From Vaginisenegalia massiliensis (lineage in GTDB: Bacteria; Bacillota; Bacilli; Lactobacillales; Aerococcaceae): DNA of 64,000 nucleotides. The notes beneath the pieces were generated by a model. It made no database searches. It was not told the DNA's origin and was given only the letters and a program-made list of their open reading frames with translations. Each line of letters opens with the position of its first letter. Position 1 is the first letter of the stretch. The stretch is taken from contig NZ_UWPC01000003.1 in the NCBI RefSeq assembly GCF_900604935.1, forward strand, positions 170,751 to 234,750, read 5' to 3'. The position numbers and the translations under genes are program-made. Below are positions 56,401-63,973 of this stretch, in pieces.

Positions 56401-56684
56401 TTGCTAATTCAACCATTGATATTGAAGGCAAAGGTCAGCATAAGGTGCAATTAGTTGAAGCACCGGAAAAAACCATTCGTATCTTCTCAGCAGACGGCTC
56501 GGGTATTCGAGAAGTAACGGTGAACACCGTCATTCTCTTTACAGATGCGACGGATCCTGACTTGAAGGATATGTACCTCTTTATGAATAAATCAGGAGGC
56601 GTTTCCTTGGTGGCTCCTAATTTTGCGGGTAATGTTGAACCGCAAGATGCAGACGTCATGATGGAATATTTGCAAAAGCCGTAA
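53424..56684 (+). CDS. Large secreted DUF1002-domain protein with tandem C-terminal modules
   Basis: This exported protein of 1086 residues has a signal peptide cleaved after PVMA (about 28). A DUF1002 domain (about 40-230, with ALGSSLSENQ, SASIIEQVPGSG and PVTGEAALAGVYA) resembles B. subtilis YpuA. A helical region (about 230-500) follows, then two similar beta modules (about 678-755 and 813-895) joined by Thr/Glu/Ala-rich linkers, a Ser/Glu/Gln linker (896-960) and a conserved-looking C-terminal domain (964-1086). No LPxTG or membrane helix is present, so it is released or held by partners. The ATG at 53424 is seven bases from AAGGAG; the ATG at 53418 is too close. Confidence 0.85.
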   Translation: MKPMLKRCLLASAAALSLVAPVSQPVMAITKQVTIQEMKASKIALGSSLSENQVQQMRAILAGKQVSPQNTIQLTGPILNKYLNIGSDGTGIFSSASIIEQVPGSGIQVQIMTPSMILNVTSTTYQNAAITSGAKDKLIRIATPIPVTGEAALAGVYAMLDQGGSSVKPHDYLVSQKEIIIINDMRNYFDINNSQTNVWIANLKLDINQYFLEHNKPMSEKEFNQLLDQYLKKNGLELTDKKLRQELLDYLKDYAQTDSSKSKDTADQINRSIMAQSWDAQLATLGKPLSKDQLLKEKRPDYRDTKKYAPILQAMLDKTFSLIEGDQDVVGMYQVYSDTFAVEKMLGNISLDERLALNYIRTLAYHFVAGKMDGQMAAKVGQDPAVLYGNTRETWLESLRRYRALDQNIMMRELVDRLAMAGAPSMETAVYQDFVQNGDWISVKIMDASGQNWHIAYNVKTQKFGDASKDPKQPSDYAVKDFLQERYGIKLENQRQAMIEIPKDYKLDGQSNSLVQGEQAVAGEEKPKSGMESQAPDFKGFTLEQVQAAKVWLSLVGDQALDQAIQVYRQPAGMPVDHQNHLGATYPSVTYVLDGAQYITYSSNGDGTVQVYPVPKDWNSNDKEAKDPKWAQSYTQDLLNQAKRQEIKEVDSKKVSQVLEKMTFSERSLPLVQEPNFKVNYSISPLKAGQSQVQINLQKGLTYKLVLDKEETEETKAGADQETVDLGSPDILKAGMTVQLMVKIENQWTPVAEQMVEANEETKEATTVVETTKAEEKATTAAETTTKAEEQATTKVEEAATTVADKSEAPKAEATLTLEPLTDQSKEIIVKGTPKTSYRLNIGGSVTDPLEMSAEGQDNLAYDQGLVAGMQVILEKQEGDKWVQVAQVTVEGSQAPAKPNDQTSVSEESAASESQSQEAASAANQETDSQSQEVSQPESESSAAESMTAETTAPESNPTPSGMVGAIDLAQLGQTAKFHLEGMNIPKDITLDLANSTIDIEGKGQHKVQLVEAPEKTIRIFSADGSGIREVTVNTVILFTDATDPDLKDMYLFMNKSGGVSLVAPNFAGNVEPQDADVMMEYLQKP

Positions 56685-56688
56685 GACC

Positions 56689-56717
56689 TTGATTTTTAGC
56701 AGTTAGGAATTTATAAT
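56689..56717 (+). promoter_or_regulatory. proS promoter
   Basis: TTGATT and TATAAT are spaced by 17 bases and lie immediately upstream of the T-box leader. Confidence 0.75.
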
Positions 56718-56723
56718 AAATAA

Positions 56724-56930
56724 GACTAGACTAGTAAACTAATGGATGGTGTTCAGAGAAAGTTGCCTTGGCTGAAAGCAACTCACCCGCTCCTTAGTTG
56801 AACCTACTAAGTAGAACTGTTGGGTGGCCTCCTTATCGGCTTAAAGTTGGCTGATTCTATCAGCAAATAAGGTGGTACCGCGGAGTGACTGTTCTTCGTC
56901 CTTAATTTAGGATGAGAACAGTCACTTTTT
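56724..56930 (+). promoter_or_regulatory. T-box riboswitch controlling proS
   Basis: The leader has the canonical T-box core AAGGTGGTACCGCG (near 56869-56882), whose UGG bulge pairs with the tRNA CCA end. It is followed by a terminator (AGTGACTGTTCT, 56884-56895, with its inverse at 56915-56926 and a T-run). Upstream, the Stem I region contains GAACCTAC; CCT at 56803-56805 is the likely proline specifier codon. Uncharged tRNA-Pro should stabilise the antiterminator and allow proS expression. Confidence 0.92.
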
Positions 56931-56951
56931 AATTTTAAGGAGGAAAAAATA

Positions 56952-58391
56952 ATGGTAACAAGACAAGAAGATTTCTCAAAATGGTATATTCAAACCATTC
57001 AACAAGCTGATTTAATGGACTATTCACCCGTCCGTGGCTGTATGATTTTCAAACCTAACTCATTTGAAATTTGGGAAAAAATCCAAGAAGAATTTAACCG
57101 TCGTTTTAAGGAAGAAGGAATTCGCAACGCTTATTTCCCAATGTTGATTCCAGAGAACTTCTTTACTAAAGAAAAGGACCATATCGAAGGTTTCGCGCCA
57201 GAATTACCTTGGGTAACGGAAGCAGCGGGCGAGAAGTTAGAAGAACGTTTAGCTTTGCGTCCAACTTCAGAAACAGTCATCGGATCAGCCTTTTCGGAAT
57301 GGATTCAATCTTACCGTGACCTACCAATGGAAATTAACCAATGGGCGAATGTCTTCCGTTGGGAGAAGAAAACCTTACCGTTCTTACGGACGTCTGAGTT
57401 CTTATGGCAAGAAGGCCACACCGCCCATGCGAGTGCTGAAGAAGCATTAGCGCGGACCATGAAGATGTTGAAAGTTTATCAAGAAGTAGTGGAAGATTTG
57501 TTAGCTGTACCCGTTCATGCAGGTGAAAAGACGCCATCAGAACGTTTTGCGGGAGCAGAAAATACCTTCTCAATCGAAGCCATGATGCAAGATGGTAAAG
57601 CGGTACAAGCGGGAACCTCTCACTATATGGGAACCAAGTTTGCTCAAGCTTTTGACATCCGTTTCTTGAATACTGAGAACGAACATGTCCATGCCTTTAC
57701 GACTTCTTGGGGTGTATCGACCCGTTTAATTGGAGCGATGATTATGACTCACGGCGATGACAAAGGTCTTGTCTTACCACCAAAAGTGGCGGCGCAACAA
57801 GTAGTCTTCGTACCAGTAGGACCATGGCAAAAGAATCCTGAAATCATGGACAAAATTCATGAACTTGACCAAGCCCTTAAAGCTCAAGGCATTCGTACCA
57901 TTATTGATGATTCGGACAATTCACCCGGTTATAAATTCAATGAGTGGGAACTTCGCGGGGTGCCATTACGGATTGAAGTAGGACCGCGTGACTTGAAAAA
58001 TGAACAAGCTATGATGAAAGCCCGCGATGCAGAAGATAAAGTGGCTTTAGCCTTCCCTGATTTTGTTGCTGGGGTACAAGCTGAATTAAATACGATGCAA
58101 ACCCGCTTATTAGAAAAAGCACGTCAAATGAATCAAGCCAATTACTACACCAATATCAATACATTAGATGAATTGGTTGCTCATATTGAAAGCAAACGGG
58201 CAGCTGGCCAAGTTCCAGGCTGGGTTCTAGCTGGTTGGGATGGCACCGAAGAATCTGAAGCTAAGATTAAAGAGCTAACAGGCTTTACTACGCGAAATAT
58301 TCCTTTTGCTGGTCAAGTAGAAGAGAAAGCAACCTGTATCGTGACAGGGAAACCGGCGAAACATACAGTTTGGTTAGCTCGGGCTTACTAA
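56952..58391 (+). CDS. proS: Prolyl-tRNA synthetase, archaeal/eukaryal-type (no INS editing domain)
   Basis: This class II synthetase of 479 residues charges tRNA-Pro. Motif 1/2 regions include SPVRGCMIFKPN, LRPTSETVI and FRWEKKTLPFLRTSEF, and motif 3 is in TTSWGVSTRLIGAMI. An anticodon-binding domain (about 285-390) and a C-terminal extension with WDGTEESEAKIKE and the terminal tyrosine follow. Bacterial-type ProRS (about 565-575 residues) has an INS editing domain between motifs 2 and 3; it is absent, and the sequence matches the shorter archaeal/eukaryal-like form found in some bacteria. AAGGAGG precedes the ATG. Confidence 0.95.
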   Translation: MVTRQEDFSKWYIQTIQQADLMDYSPVRGCMIFKPNSFEIWEKIQEEFNRRFKEEGIRNAYFPMLIPENFFTKEKDHIEGFAPELPWVTEAAGEKLEERLALRPTSETVIGSAFSEWIQSYRDLPMEINQWANVFRWEKKTLPFLRTSEFLWQEGHTAHASAEEALARTMKMLKVYQEVVEDLLAVPVHAGEKTPSERFAGAENTFSIEAMMQDGKAVQAGTSHYMGTKFAQAFDIRFLNTENEHVHAFTTSWGVSTRLIGAMIMTHGDDKGLVLPPKVAAQQVVFVPVGPWQKNPEIMDKIHELDQALKAQGIRTIIDDSDNSPGYKFNEWELRGVPLRIEVGPRDLKNEQAMMKARDAEDKVALAFPDFVAGVQAELNTMQTRLLEKARQMNQANYYTNINTLDELVAHIESKRAAGQVPGWVLAGWDGTEESEAKIKELTGFTTRNIPFAGQVEEKATCIVTGKPAKHTVWLARAY

Positions 58392-58417
58392 GATTTTAGC
58401 GATAAGGATGATTTGAT

Positions 58418-58954
58418 ATGGATCAATCAGCTATTTTAAAGCAAAGCAAATCTTGCTCCCAATCACGGGTTATTCAGACTCATCGCATTCTGCCTGCCAT
58501 GTGCAATATGCACAATACTTTATATGGTGGTCGTTTGATGGAAATGATTGATAACTGCGCGAGCATTTCTGTTTCACGACATGCTCGTTGCTTAACGGTG
58601 ACTGCTTCGATGGACACGTTAAATTTTATCGAACCGCTTCCCTTAGCTGATTCCGTCTGCATTGAAACCATGGTGACGGGGACCGGTAAGACGTCGATGG
58701 AAGTTTTTGTCAAGGTAGTGGGCGAGGAACTGAATACAGGTCGGCGTTATCTAGCGGCTACGGCCTTCTTAACCTTTGTGACGGTGCCTAATGATGCGGG
58801 TCAGAAGGTTTATGTGCCAAGCGTCTTTCCAGAGACAGCAGAGGAAAAATATGTTTGTGCCGGCTATGCTAAACGCCGCCAAACACGATTGTCGGCTTAT
58901 GCAGAAGATCAAGCTTTTAATCAACAAATTTCGATTGATATTCCTTGGGCATGA
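58418..58954 (+). CDS. Acyl-CoA thioesterase, hotdog fold (YkhA/BFIT type)
   Basis: This 178-residue hotdog enzyme hydrolyses acyl-CoA to free acid and CoA. The motif LYGGRLMEMIDNCASISVSRH contains the catalytic Asp/Asn region, and a helix-strand pattern typical of a single hotdog unit follows. An N-terminal Cys/Ser-rich stretch precedes it. It lies 26 bases after proS and probably shares its message, then a strong terminator follows. Confidence 0.85.
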   Translation: MDQSAILKQSKSCSQSRVIQTHRILPAMCNMHNTLYGGRLMEMIDNCASISVSRHARCLTVTASMDTLNFIEPLPLADSVCIETMVTGTGKTSMEVFVKVVGEELNTGRRYLAATAFLTFVTVPNDAGQKVYVPSVFPETAEEKYVCAGYAKRRQTRLSAYAEDQAFNQQISIDIPWA

Positions 58955-58963
58955 GTCATCTAG

Positions 58964-59554
<591 letters not shown>

Positions 59555-59590
59555 CACAGATGACTGACTGCTAGTTGAATCGCATATAGA

Positions 59591-59634
59591 AAGGCTCCTA
59601 AACCTGACTGAAGCAAGGTTTGGGAGCCTTTTTG
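59591..59634. terminator. Bidirectional terminator between the GH1 remnant and the YeiH-type gene
   Basis: AAGGCTCCTAAACCT pairs with AGGTTTGGGAGCCTT around a ten-base loop; T-rich or A-rich flanks serve both strands. Confidence 0.85.
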
Positions 59635-59644
59635 ACTTGAAGGA

Positions 59645-60631
59645 TTAATAGAAGATAGCAATCATCGCTAGACTAGTAGCAATCACAGCAGCCCAAGTGA
59701 GTCCGCCAAGGATAAGCGGCCGGGCACCGGCCTTTTTTATTTGGGCAAAATTGACTGTTAGGCCGACGCCAGCTAAGGCCATGGTCATGATGATACGGGA
59801 GACTTGTTTGCATAGATGGGTTATTTCAACAGGGAGAGGAAAGAGACTGGCAAAGACAATGGCTGCCATGAACCAGAGGACAAATTGGGGAATGATGCGG
59901 GTAATGTCACTGAGTTTTAAGCTTTGGGTAGACGCCATTTTTTCTGCTTGCATTTTGCGAATGATGAGGGCGAGGCAGACGGGAACAATCATCAGCGTCC
60001 GTACTAATTTGACGACGGTCGCGAAAGATCCGGCTGCGTCTGAAAAACCAAAACCGGCAGCTACCACGGATGAGGTATCATTAATAGCTGAACCAGCAAA
60101 GACACCGAATTGTAAGTCAGAAAAGCCAATGATCTGACCCAATAAAGGAAAGACTAATAGGGCTAAGGTGTTATATAAAAAGATAGTCGCAATCGCAAAC
60201 GCGATGTCGTCTTCCTCAGCTTCGACAATAGGCGCTGCGGCAGCAATCGCCGATCCGCCGCAAATGGCTGTCCCCATCCCAATTAAGGCCTGTGTTTTGG
60301 GTGCAACGCCTAGGCGGCGGCCAGCTAAGAAGGCAGTAGCAAAGGCGGCGAGGATGCAAACAAGTGTTACCCGTAAGGAGGCCAAGCCAACCCCGGTTAA
60401 AGCTTGGAAAGATAAAGTAAAACCGAGAAGAACGATGCCGTATTTTAAGAAATTAGATCCAGCTCGTTTCATGGTTGGTTTATGAATGGAGGTCCCTAAA
60501 GAAGATGAAGCCAGGGCCATGCCCAAAAGGATGGCTGTAATCTGACTTTCCAAAAAAGGAATCAGCCAAGCTAATAAATAGGCAGTCAGGGTAACGACGA
60601 TTAAGGGAAGATAGAGACGTATACGGTTCAT
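59645..60631 (-). CDS. YeiH-family putative sulfate exporter
   Basis: This 328-residue membrane protein has about ten helices. Family segments include SNFLKYGIVLLGF, MGTAICGGSAIAAAAPI, VFAGSAINDTSSVVAAGFGF and TMALAGVGLTVN. YeiH/PSE proteins are assigned to sulfonate or sulfate efflux by annotation; direct evidence is thin. The ATG at 60631 has AAAGGAA upstream; the longer frame from 60730 starts in the promoter region. It is divergent from tsaB, and the shared promoter region carries the palindrome GTCAAGCTTGAC. Confidence 0.88.
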   Translation of the reverse strand: MNRIRLYLPLIVVTLTAYLLAWLIPFLESQITAILLGMALASSSLGTSIHKPTMKRAGSNFLKYGIVLLGFTLSFQALTGVGLASLRVTLVCILAAFATAFLAGRRLGVAPKTQALIGMGTAICGGSAIAAAAPIVEAEEDDIAFAIATIFLYNTLALLVFPLLGQIIGFSDLQFGVFAGSAINDTSSVVAAGFGFSDAAGSFATVVKLVRTLMIVPVCLALIIRKMQAEKMASTQSLKLSDITRIIPQFVLWFMAAIVFASLFPLPVEITHLCKQVSRIIMTMALAGVGLTVNFAQIKKAGARPLILGGLTWAAVIATSLAMIAIFY

Positions 60632-60755
60632 GGACTTTTCCTTTCGTGACTCAAGTCTTTTTTCACACGTTCCATGATAGCCTTTTTGGTGGAGACCGTC
60701 TAGCCTGAATTCCAGGGCTTTGAAGTGCAATAAATTAGTCCTTCTTCATATTAGA

Positions 60756-60767
60756 GTCAAGCTTGAC
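60756..60767. promoter_or_regulatory. Palindrome GTCAAGCTTGAC in the yeiH/tsaB divergent promoter
   Basis: A perfect 12-bp palindrome. Its minus-strand half overlaps a TTGACT that could be the -35 for the YeiH-type gene. On the plus strand an extended -10 (TGTTAAAAT) lies about 25 bases downstream and probably serves tsaB. Confidence 0.4.
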
Positions 60768-60832
60768 CTATCAACTAGGCCCTAGATTGTGTTAAAATAG
60801 GAAAGTAAAAACGAGATAGGGAGGACCTAAAG

Positions 60833-61636
60833 ATGAAGACATTGGCGCTCGATACAGCCACAAGTGCCTTAACTTTGGCTCTATTTGACGATCAACAAAT
60901 GGTCGCCCAGACATGTTTAACTAGCGGTTATCAGCATGGGCAAATTATGGTGCCTGCGATTAAACAATTAATCGAATTGGTGGGCTGGGACCGTCAAGAT
61001 GTGCAAGAATTAATTGTTGGTATAGGACCCGGATCTTATACAGGTTTGCGTATTGGGACGAGTTTAGCCAAGACTTGGGCAGCCACTCGTAAGATACGCT
61101 TAGTCTCTGTATCGAGTCTCGCCTTAATGGCGGCTCAAGCCTTACAAGGAGTAATTGATGAAAGCTGGTGTCGGGAAACGCTCATTATCCCAGTGATTGA
61201 TGCGCGTCGACATACGGCTTACACGGCAGCTTATTTACCGTATATTGATGAGGACGGCTTACAATTACGTCAAATAAAACCGGATCAGCATCTTGCATGG
61301 TCGGATTGGCTTAGTCAGTTAGAGTCTGCTTTTCAAGATGATAGTTTGAATCGGGTCGTCTTTGTGGGACAGGAGATTCAAGAATTCGTAGATGATTTTG
61401 AAGACCACTTTACTGACTTAGATTTAACCCTCTCTTGCTTAGATGGCGAACGAGGGTTGCCTCAAGCAGCGTATGTTAACCAAGTTCCGCAAACATTGGT
61501 GGAGCAAGCGGACTTACTTGTGCCTAATTATTGTCATGCCACCCTCGCTGAACAAGAGTGGGCGGCAAAAGAAGGACGGTCGATTAATCATGAATCTTCA
61601 GACATGGAAGGATATATTGAGCGAACTATCCAGTAA
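60833..61636 (+). CDS. tsaB: tRNA t6A synthesis protein TsaB
   Basis: A 267-residue ASKHA-fold partner of TsaD and TsaE in N6-threonylcarbamoyladenosine formation at position 37 of ANN-decoding tRNAs. Diagnostic segments are LALDTATSALTLALF, IGPGSYTGLRIG and the DARRHTAYTAAY loop. GGAGG precedes the ATG. Its 3' end overlaps the next acetyltransferase by 47 bases. The operon tsaB-GNAT-GNAT-tsaD is the usual Firmicutes grouping. Confidence 0.95.
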   Translation: MKTLALDTATSALTLALFDDQQMVAQTCLTSGYQHGQIMVPAIKQLIELVGWDRQDVQELIVGIGPGSYTGLRIGTSLAKTWAATRKIRLVSVSSLALMAAQALQGVIDESWCRETLIIPVIDARRHTAYTAAYLPYIDEDGLQLRQIKPDQHLAWSDWLSQLESAFQDDSLNRVVFVGQEIQEFVDDFEDHFTDLDLTLSCLDGERGLPQAAYVNQVPQTLVEQADLLVPNYCHATLAEQEWAAKEGRSINHESSDMEGYIERTIQ

Positions 61637-62282
61637 ATGGAGTCGACAAGAGTGGCAGGAAAATTGGACCCTATTGAAGTCAAGTTTTAAGGCGCCAAGC
61701 CAAGAACCGCCAGAACCCATGATGATGGAACGACTAGGAGCGGAAGTCCAAGCTTGGCCGCTCCATCGGACTACCAATGGAACATATAGGCTACGAATGG
61801 CTACATGGGCAGACCTCAATCATTTTGTAGATTTAGAAATTAAAGGTTATGAGGGCTATGTAGCCTGGGACTTGGCCGATTTTCACACTGATTGGCAACA
61901 GAATCCATATGGTTTGTATTTAATGATGGAATCAATGGCTGACCAGAAGCCGGTGGGGATCTTAGTTGGCCGCTTGCGGCACAAAGGAGCTCATCTGTCT
62001 CACCTAATTATTGATCCAGCTCATCAGCGCCAAGGTTTGGCGGATGCCTTATTAGATTGTTTTTTATCCTTAAGTCATGGACAAGGGATTCGTTTAGCTT
62101 CGTTAGAAGTAAGACAGTCTAATAAACCAGCTCAACATCTTTACCAAAAACATGGCTTTGTTATCCAACATGAGTTACCAAACTATTATCAGCAAAATAA
62201 AGAATCGGCTTATTATATGGCGTGTATTCTTCGCCAAGCGGCCTTTATTAGGAGGAATGAAGATGACTCAGTCAAGCCTTGA
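61590..62282 (+). CDS. RimI-like GNAT acetyltransferase with N-terminal extension
   Basis: This 230-residue protein has a GNAT domain in its C-terminal two-thirds (about 80-225). The acetyl-CoA loop is DPAHQRQGLADALL, and the C-terminal RQSNKPAQHLYQKHGF motif is typical of RimI. An N-terminal extension of about 75 residues (W/E/Q-rich) is not seen in standard RimI. The ATG at 61590 lies inside tsaB, with AAGGA about 12 bases before it; in the longer frame from 61443 the first 49 residues overlap tsaB. A second RimI-like gene follows with a 20-base overlap, so the two may divide N-terminal acetylation or have diverged. Confidence 0.78.
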   Translation: MNLQTWKDILSELSSKWSRQEWQENWTLLKSSFKAPSQEPPEPMMMERLGAEVQAWPLHRTTNGTYRLRMATWADLNHFVDLEIKGYEGYVAWDLADFHTDWQQNPYGLYLMMESMADQKPVGILVGRLRHKGAHLSHLIIDPAHQRQGLADALLDCFLSLSHGQGIRLASLEVRQSNKPAQHLYQKHGFVIQHELPNYYQQNKESAYYMACILRQAAFIRRNEDDSVKP

Positions 62283-62736
62283 ATTAGAAGTCGTGCCTTT
62301 TAAGGCTTATTTAATTCCGGATGTTTTGCGTCAACAAATCGAAACGATGAATAGCTATTTTGGCTGGAGTCAGTCTATGACCCAACAAGATTTTCAGAAT
62401 CCCAATGCGGAGTACTATGTCATGCTTAAAGGGACCGTCGTTTTGGGTTATGTGGCTCTGCATTTAATTATTGATGAAGCAACCATTAATATGATTTACC
62501 TTGAACCTGAGTTTCGTCAACAAGGATTAGCGACAGCGCTAATGAATTTTGTCATTGATCAATTAACCGCCCGTAAGTTGAAACATCTCTTCTTAGAAGT
62601 GCGCGAATCTAATTGGACGGCTCGAAAGCTTTATCAACGGACAGGTTTTCAAGAACTGACCATTCGTCATAATTATTATTCAAATCCGAGTGAAAATGGG
62701 GTCATCATGCAACGCGACCTCAACCAGATAGCTTAA
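62263..62736 (+). CDS. rimI: Ribosomal protein S18 alanine N-acetyltransferase RimI
   Basis: This 157-residue GNAT enzyme has the acetyl-CoA motif EPEFRQQGLATALMNF and the RimI C-terminal pattern VRESNWTARKLYQRTGF then RHNYYSNP. The length matches RimI (about 148-160). The ATG at 62263 is seven bases from AGGAGG; the ATG at 62257 is too close. It overlaps the preceding GNAT gene by 20 bases and lies 77 bases before tsaD, the usual rimI position. Confidence 0.88.
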   Translation: MTQSSLELEVVPFKAYLIPDVLRQQIETMNSYFGWSQSMTQQDFQNPNAEYYVMLKGTVVLGYVALHLIIDEATINMIYLEPEFRQQGLATALMNFVIDQLTARKLKHLFLEVRESNWTARKLYQRTGFQELTIRHNYYSNPSENGVIMQRDLNQIA

Positions 62737-62813
62737 GGCAAATAAGCTAGTCCGAGTCGTCAGATATGAGACTCAGCTTGTAAGTAGTAAACGTCAAACG
62801 AAGGAGGGACTTT

Positions 62814-63824
62814 ATGTCTCAAAGTTTAATTCTCGCAATCGAATCGTCTTGCGATGAGACCAGTGTAGCGATTATCCGCGATGGTCGAGATATTTTAGCC
62901 AATGTCGTGGCATCGCAAATCAAAAGTCACATGCGTTTTGGCGGAGTCGTTCCCGAAGTGGCTAGTCGTCACCATGTCGAACAAATTACCCAAGTGATTG
63001 ATTTTGCCTTGGATAAAGCTGACCTAAGTTTAGAGGAAATAGATGCCATCGCCGTTACCCAAGGTCCTGGTTTAGTGGGAGCGCTTTTGGTTGGCTTAAC
63101 AGCGGCTAAAACCTTAGCCTATATCTATGATAAACCTTTGATTGCGGTCAATCATCTAGCGGGGCACATCTATGCTAATCAACTTATCCAGCCGCTTAAA
63201 TTTCCGCTCTTAGCCTTGATTGTTTCTGGTGGGCATACAGAATTAGTCCACATGGAAGCCGATGGGCAATTCCAAGTTGTTGGTGAAACTCAAGATGATG
63301 CGGTGGGTGAAGCCTATGATAAAGTCGGACGTTTATTAAATCTGCCTTATCCAGCAGGCAAATACCTTGATCAGTTGTCTCAGACCGGTCAAGCAAGTTA
63401 TGATGTCCCGCGGGCTATGATTCATGAAGATAATTTAGATTTTTCTTTCTCAGGCATGAAATCAGCCATTATGAACTTAGTCCATAATGCCCAGCAAAGA
63501 GGGGAAAGCGTCATCGCAGCTGATTTAGCAACTAGTTTTCAAGAAGCGGTTGTCGAAGTTATTGTGACCAAGACCCGTAAGGCTCTTAACCAGTATCCGG
63601 CTCAACAATTTCTCTTAGCTGGCGGCGTAGCGGCCAATTCGGCCATTCGTCAAGCTTTGACCGATTTAATTGCAAATGAATTTCCGCATATTCAACTATG
63701 TATTCCTCCCTTATCGCTCTGTGGCGATAACGCAGCCATGATTGGGGCAGCGGCTCACTCTCTTTATTTAAGTGGACACTATGCCGATTTGGACATCAAT
63801 GCTAAACCAGGCTTGATGTTGTAA
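62814..63824 (+). CDS. tsaD: tRNA N6-adenosine threonylcarbamoyltransferase TsaD
   Basis: This 336-residue catalytic subunit transfers threonylcarbamoyl from TC-AMP to A37 of tRNA. Metal-binding HLAGH and SGGHTEL are present, along with the ASKHA nucleotide-binding blocks IESSCDETSVAI, VTQGPGLVGALLVG and LLAGGVAANSAIR. The length equals the family norm. AAGGAGG precedes the ATG. It ends the t6A operon; a hairpin about 100 bases downstream may terminate it. Confidence 0.97.
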   Translation: MSQSLILAIESSCDETSVAIIRDGRDILANVVASQIKSHMRFGGVVPEVASRHHVEQITQVIDFALDKADLSLEEIDAIAVTQGPGLVGALLVGLTAAKTLAYIYDKPLIAVNHLAGHIYANQLIQPLKFPLLALIVSGGHTELVHMEADGQFQVVGETQDDAVGEAYDKVGRLLNLPYPAGKYLDQLSQTGQASYDVPRAMIHEDNLDFSFSGMKSAIMNLVHNAQQRGESVIAADLATSFQEAVVEVIVTKTRKALNQYPAQQFLLAGGVAANSAIRQALTDLIANEFPHIQLCIPPLSLCGDNAAMIGAAAHSLYLSGHYADLDINAKPGLML

Positions 63825-63881
63825 ACATAGACAGGATCAAAATTTTATAACAAACGATCTATCAAATCGCTTCAAGTGATA

Positions 63882-63902
63882 TGTACCCAGAATCCTGGAC
63901 AC
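63882..63902. repeat. Imperfect inverted repeat near the window end, uncertain
   Basis: TGTACCCAGAATCCTGGACAC contains CCAG-AATC-CTGG and starts with TG on both strands when read through to the next CA. Such short imperfect TG...CA ends occur at insertion-sequence termini, but no transposase sequence is visible before the window ends. Confidence 0.2.
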
Positions 63903-63927
63903 ATTGATTTATAGTAGTTTCTAAGCC

Positions 63928-63973
63928 ATGGATGCCATCCTAAATTTAACAGGGGGCATCCATTTTGTTTTTT
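63928..63973 (+). terminator. Hairpin downstream of tsaD
   Basis: ATGGATGCC pairs with GGCATCCAT around an 18-base loop and is followed by TTTGTTTTTT. It could terminate the tsaD message. Confidence 0.65.
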
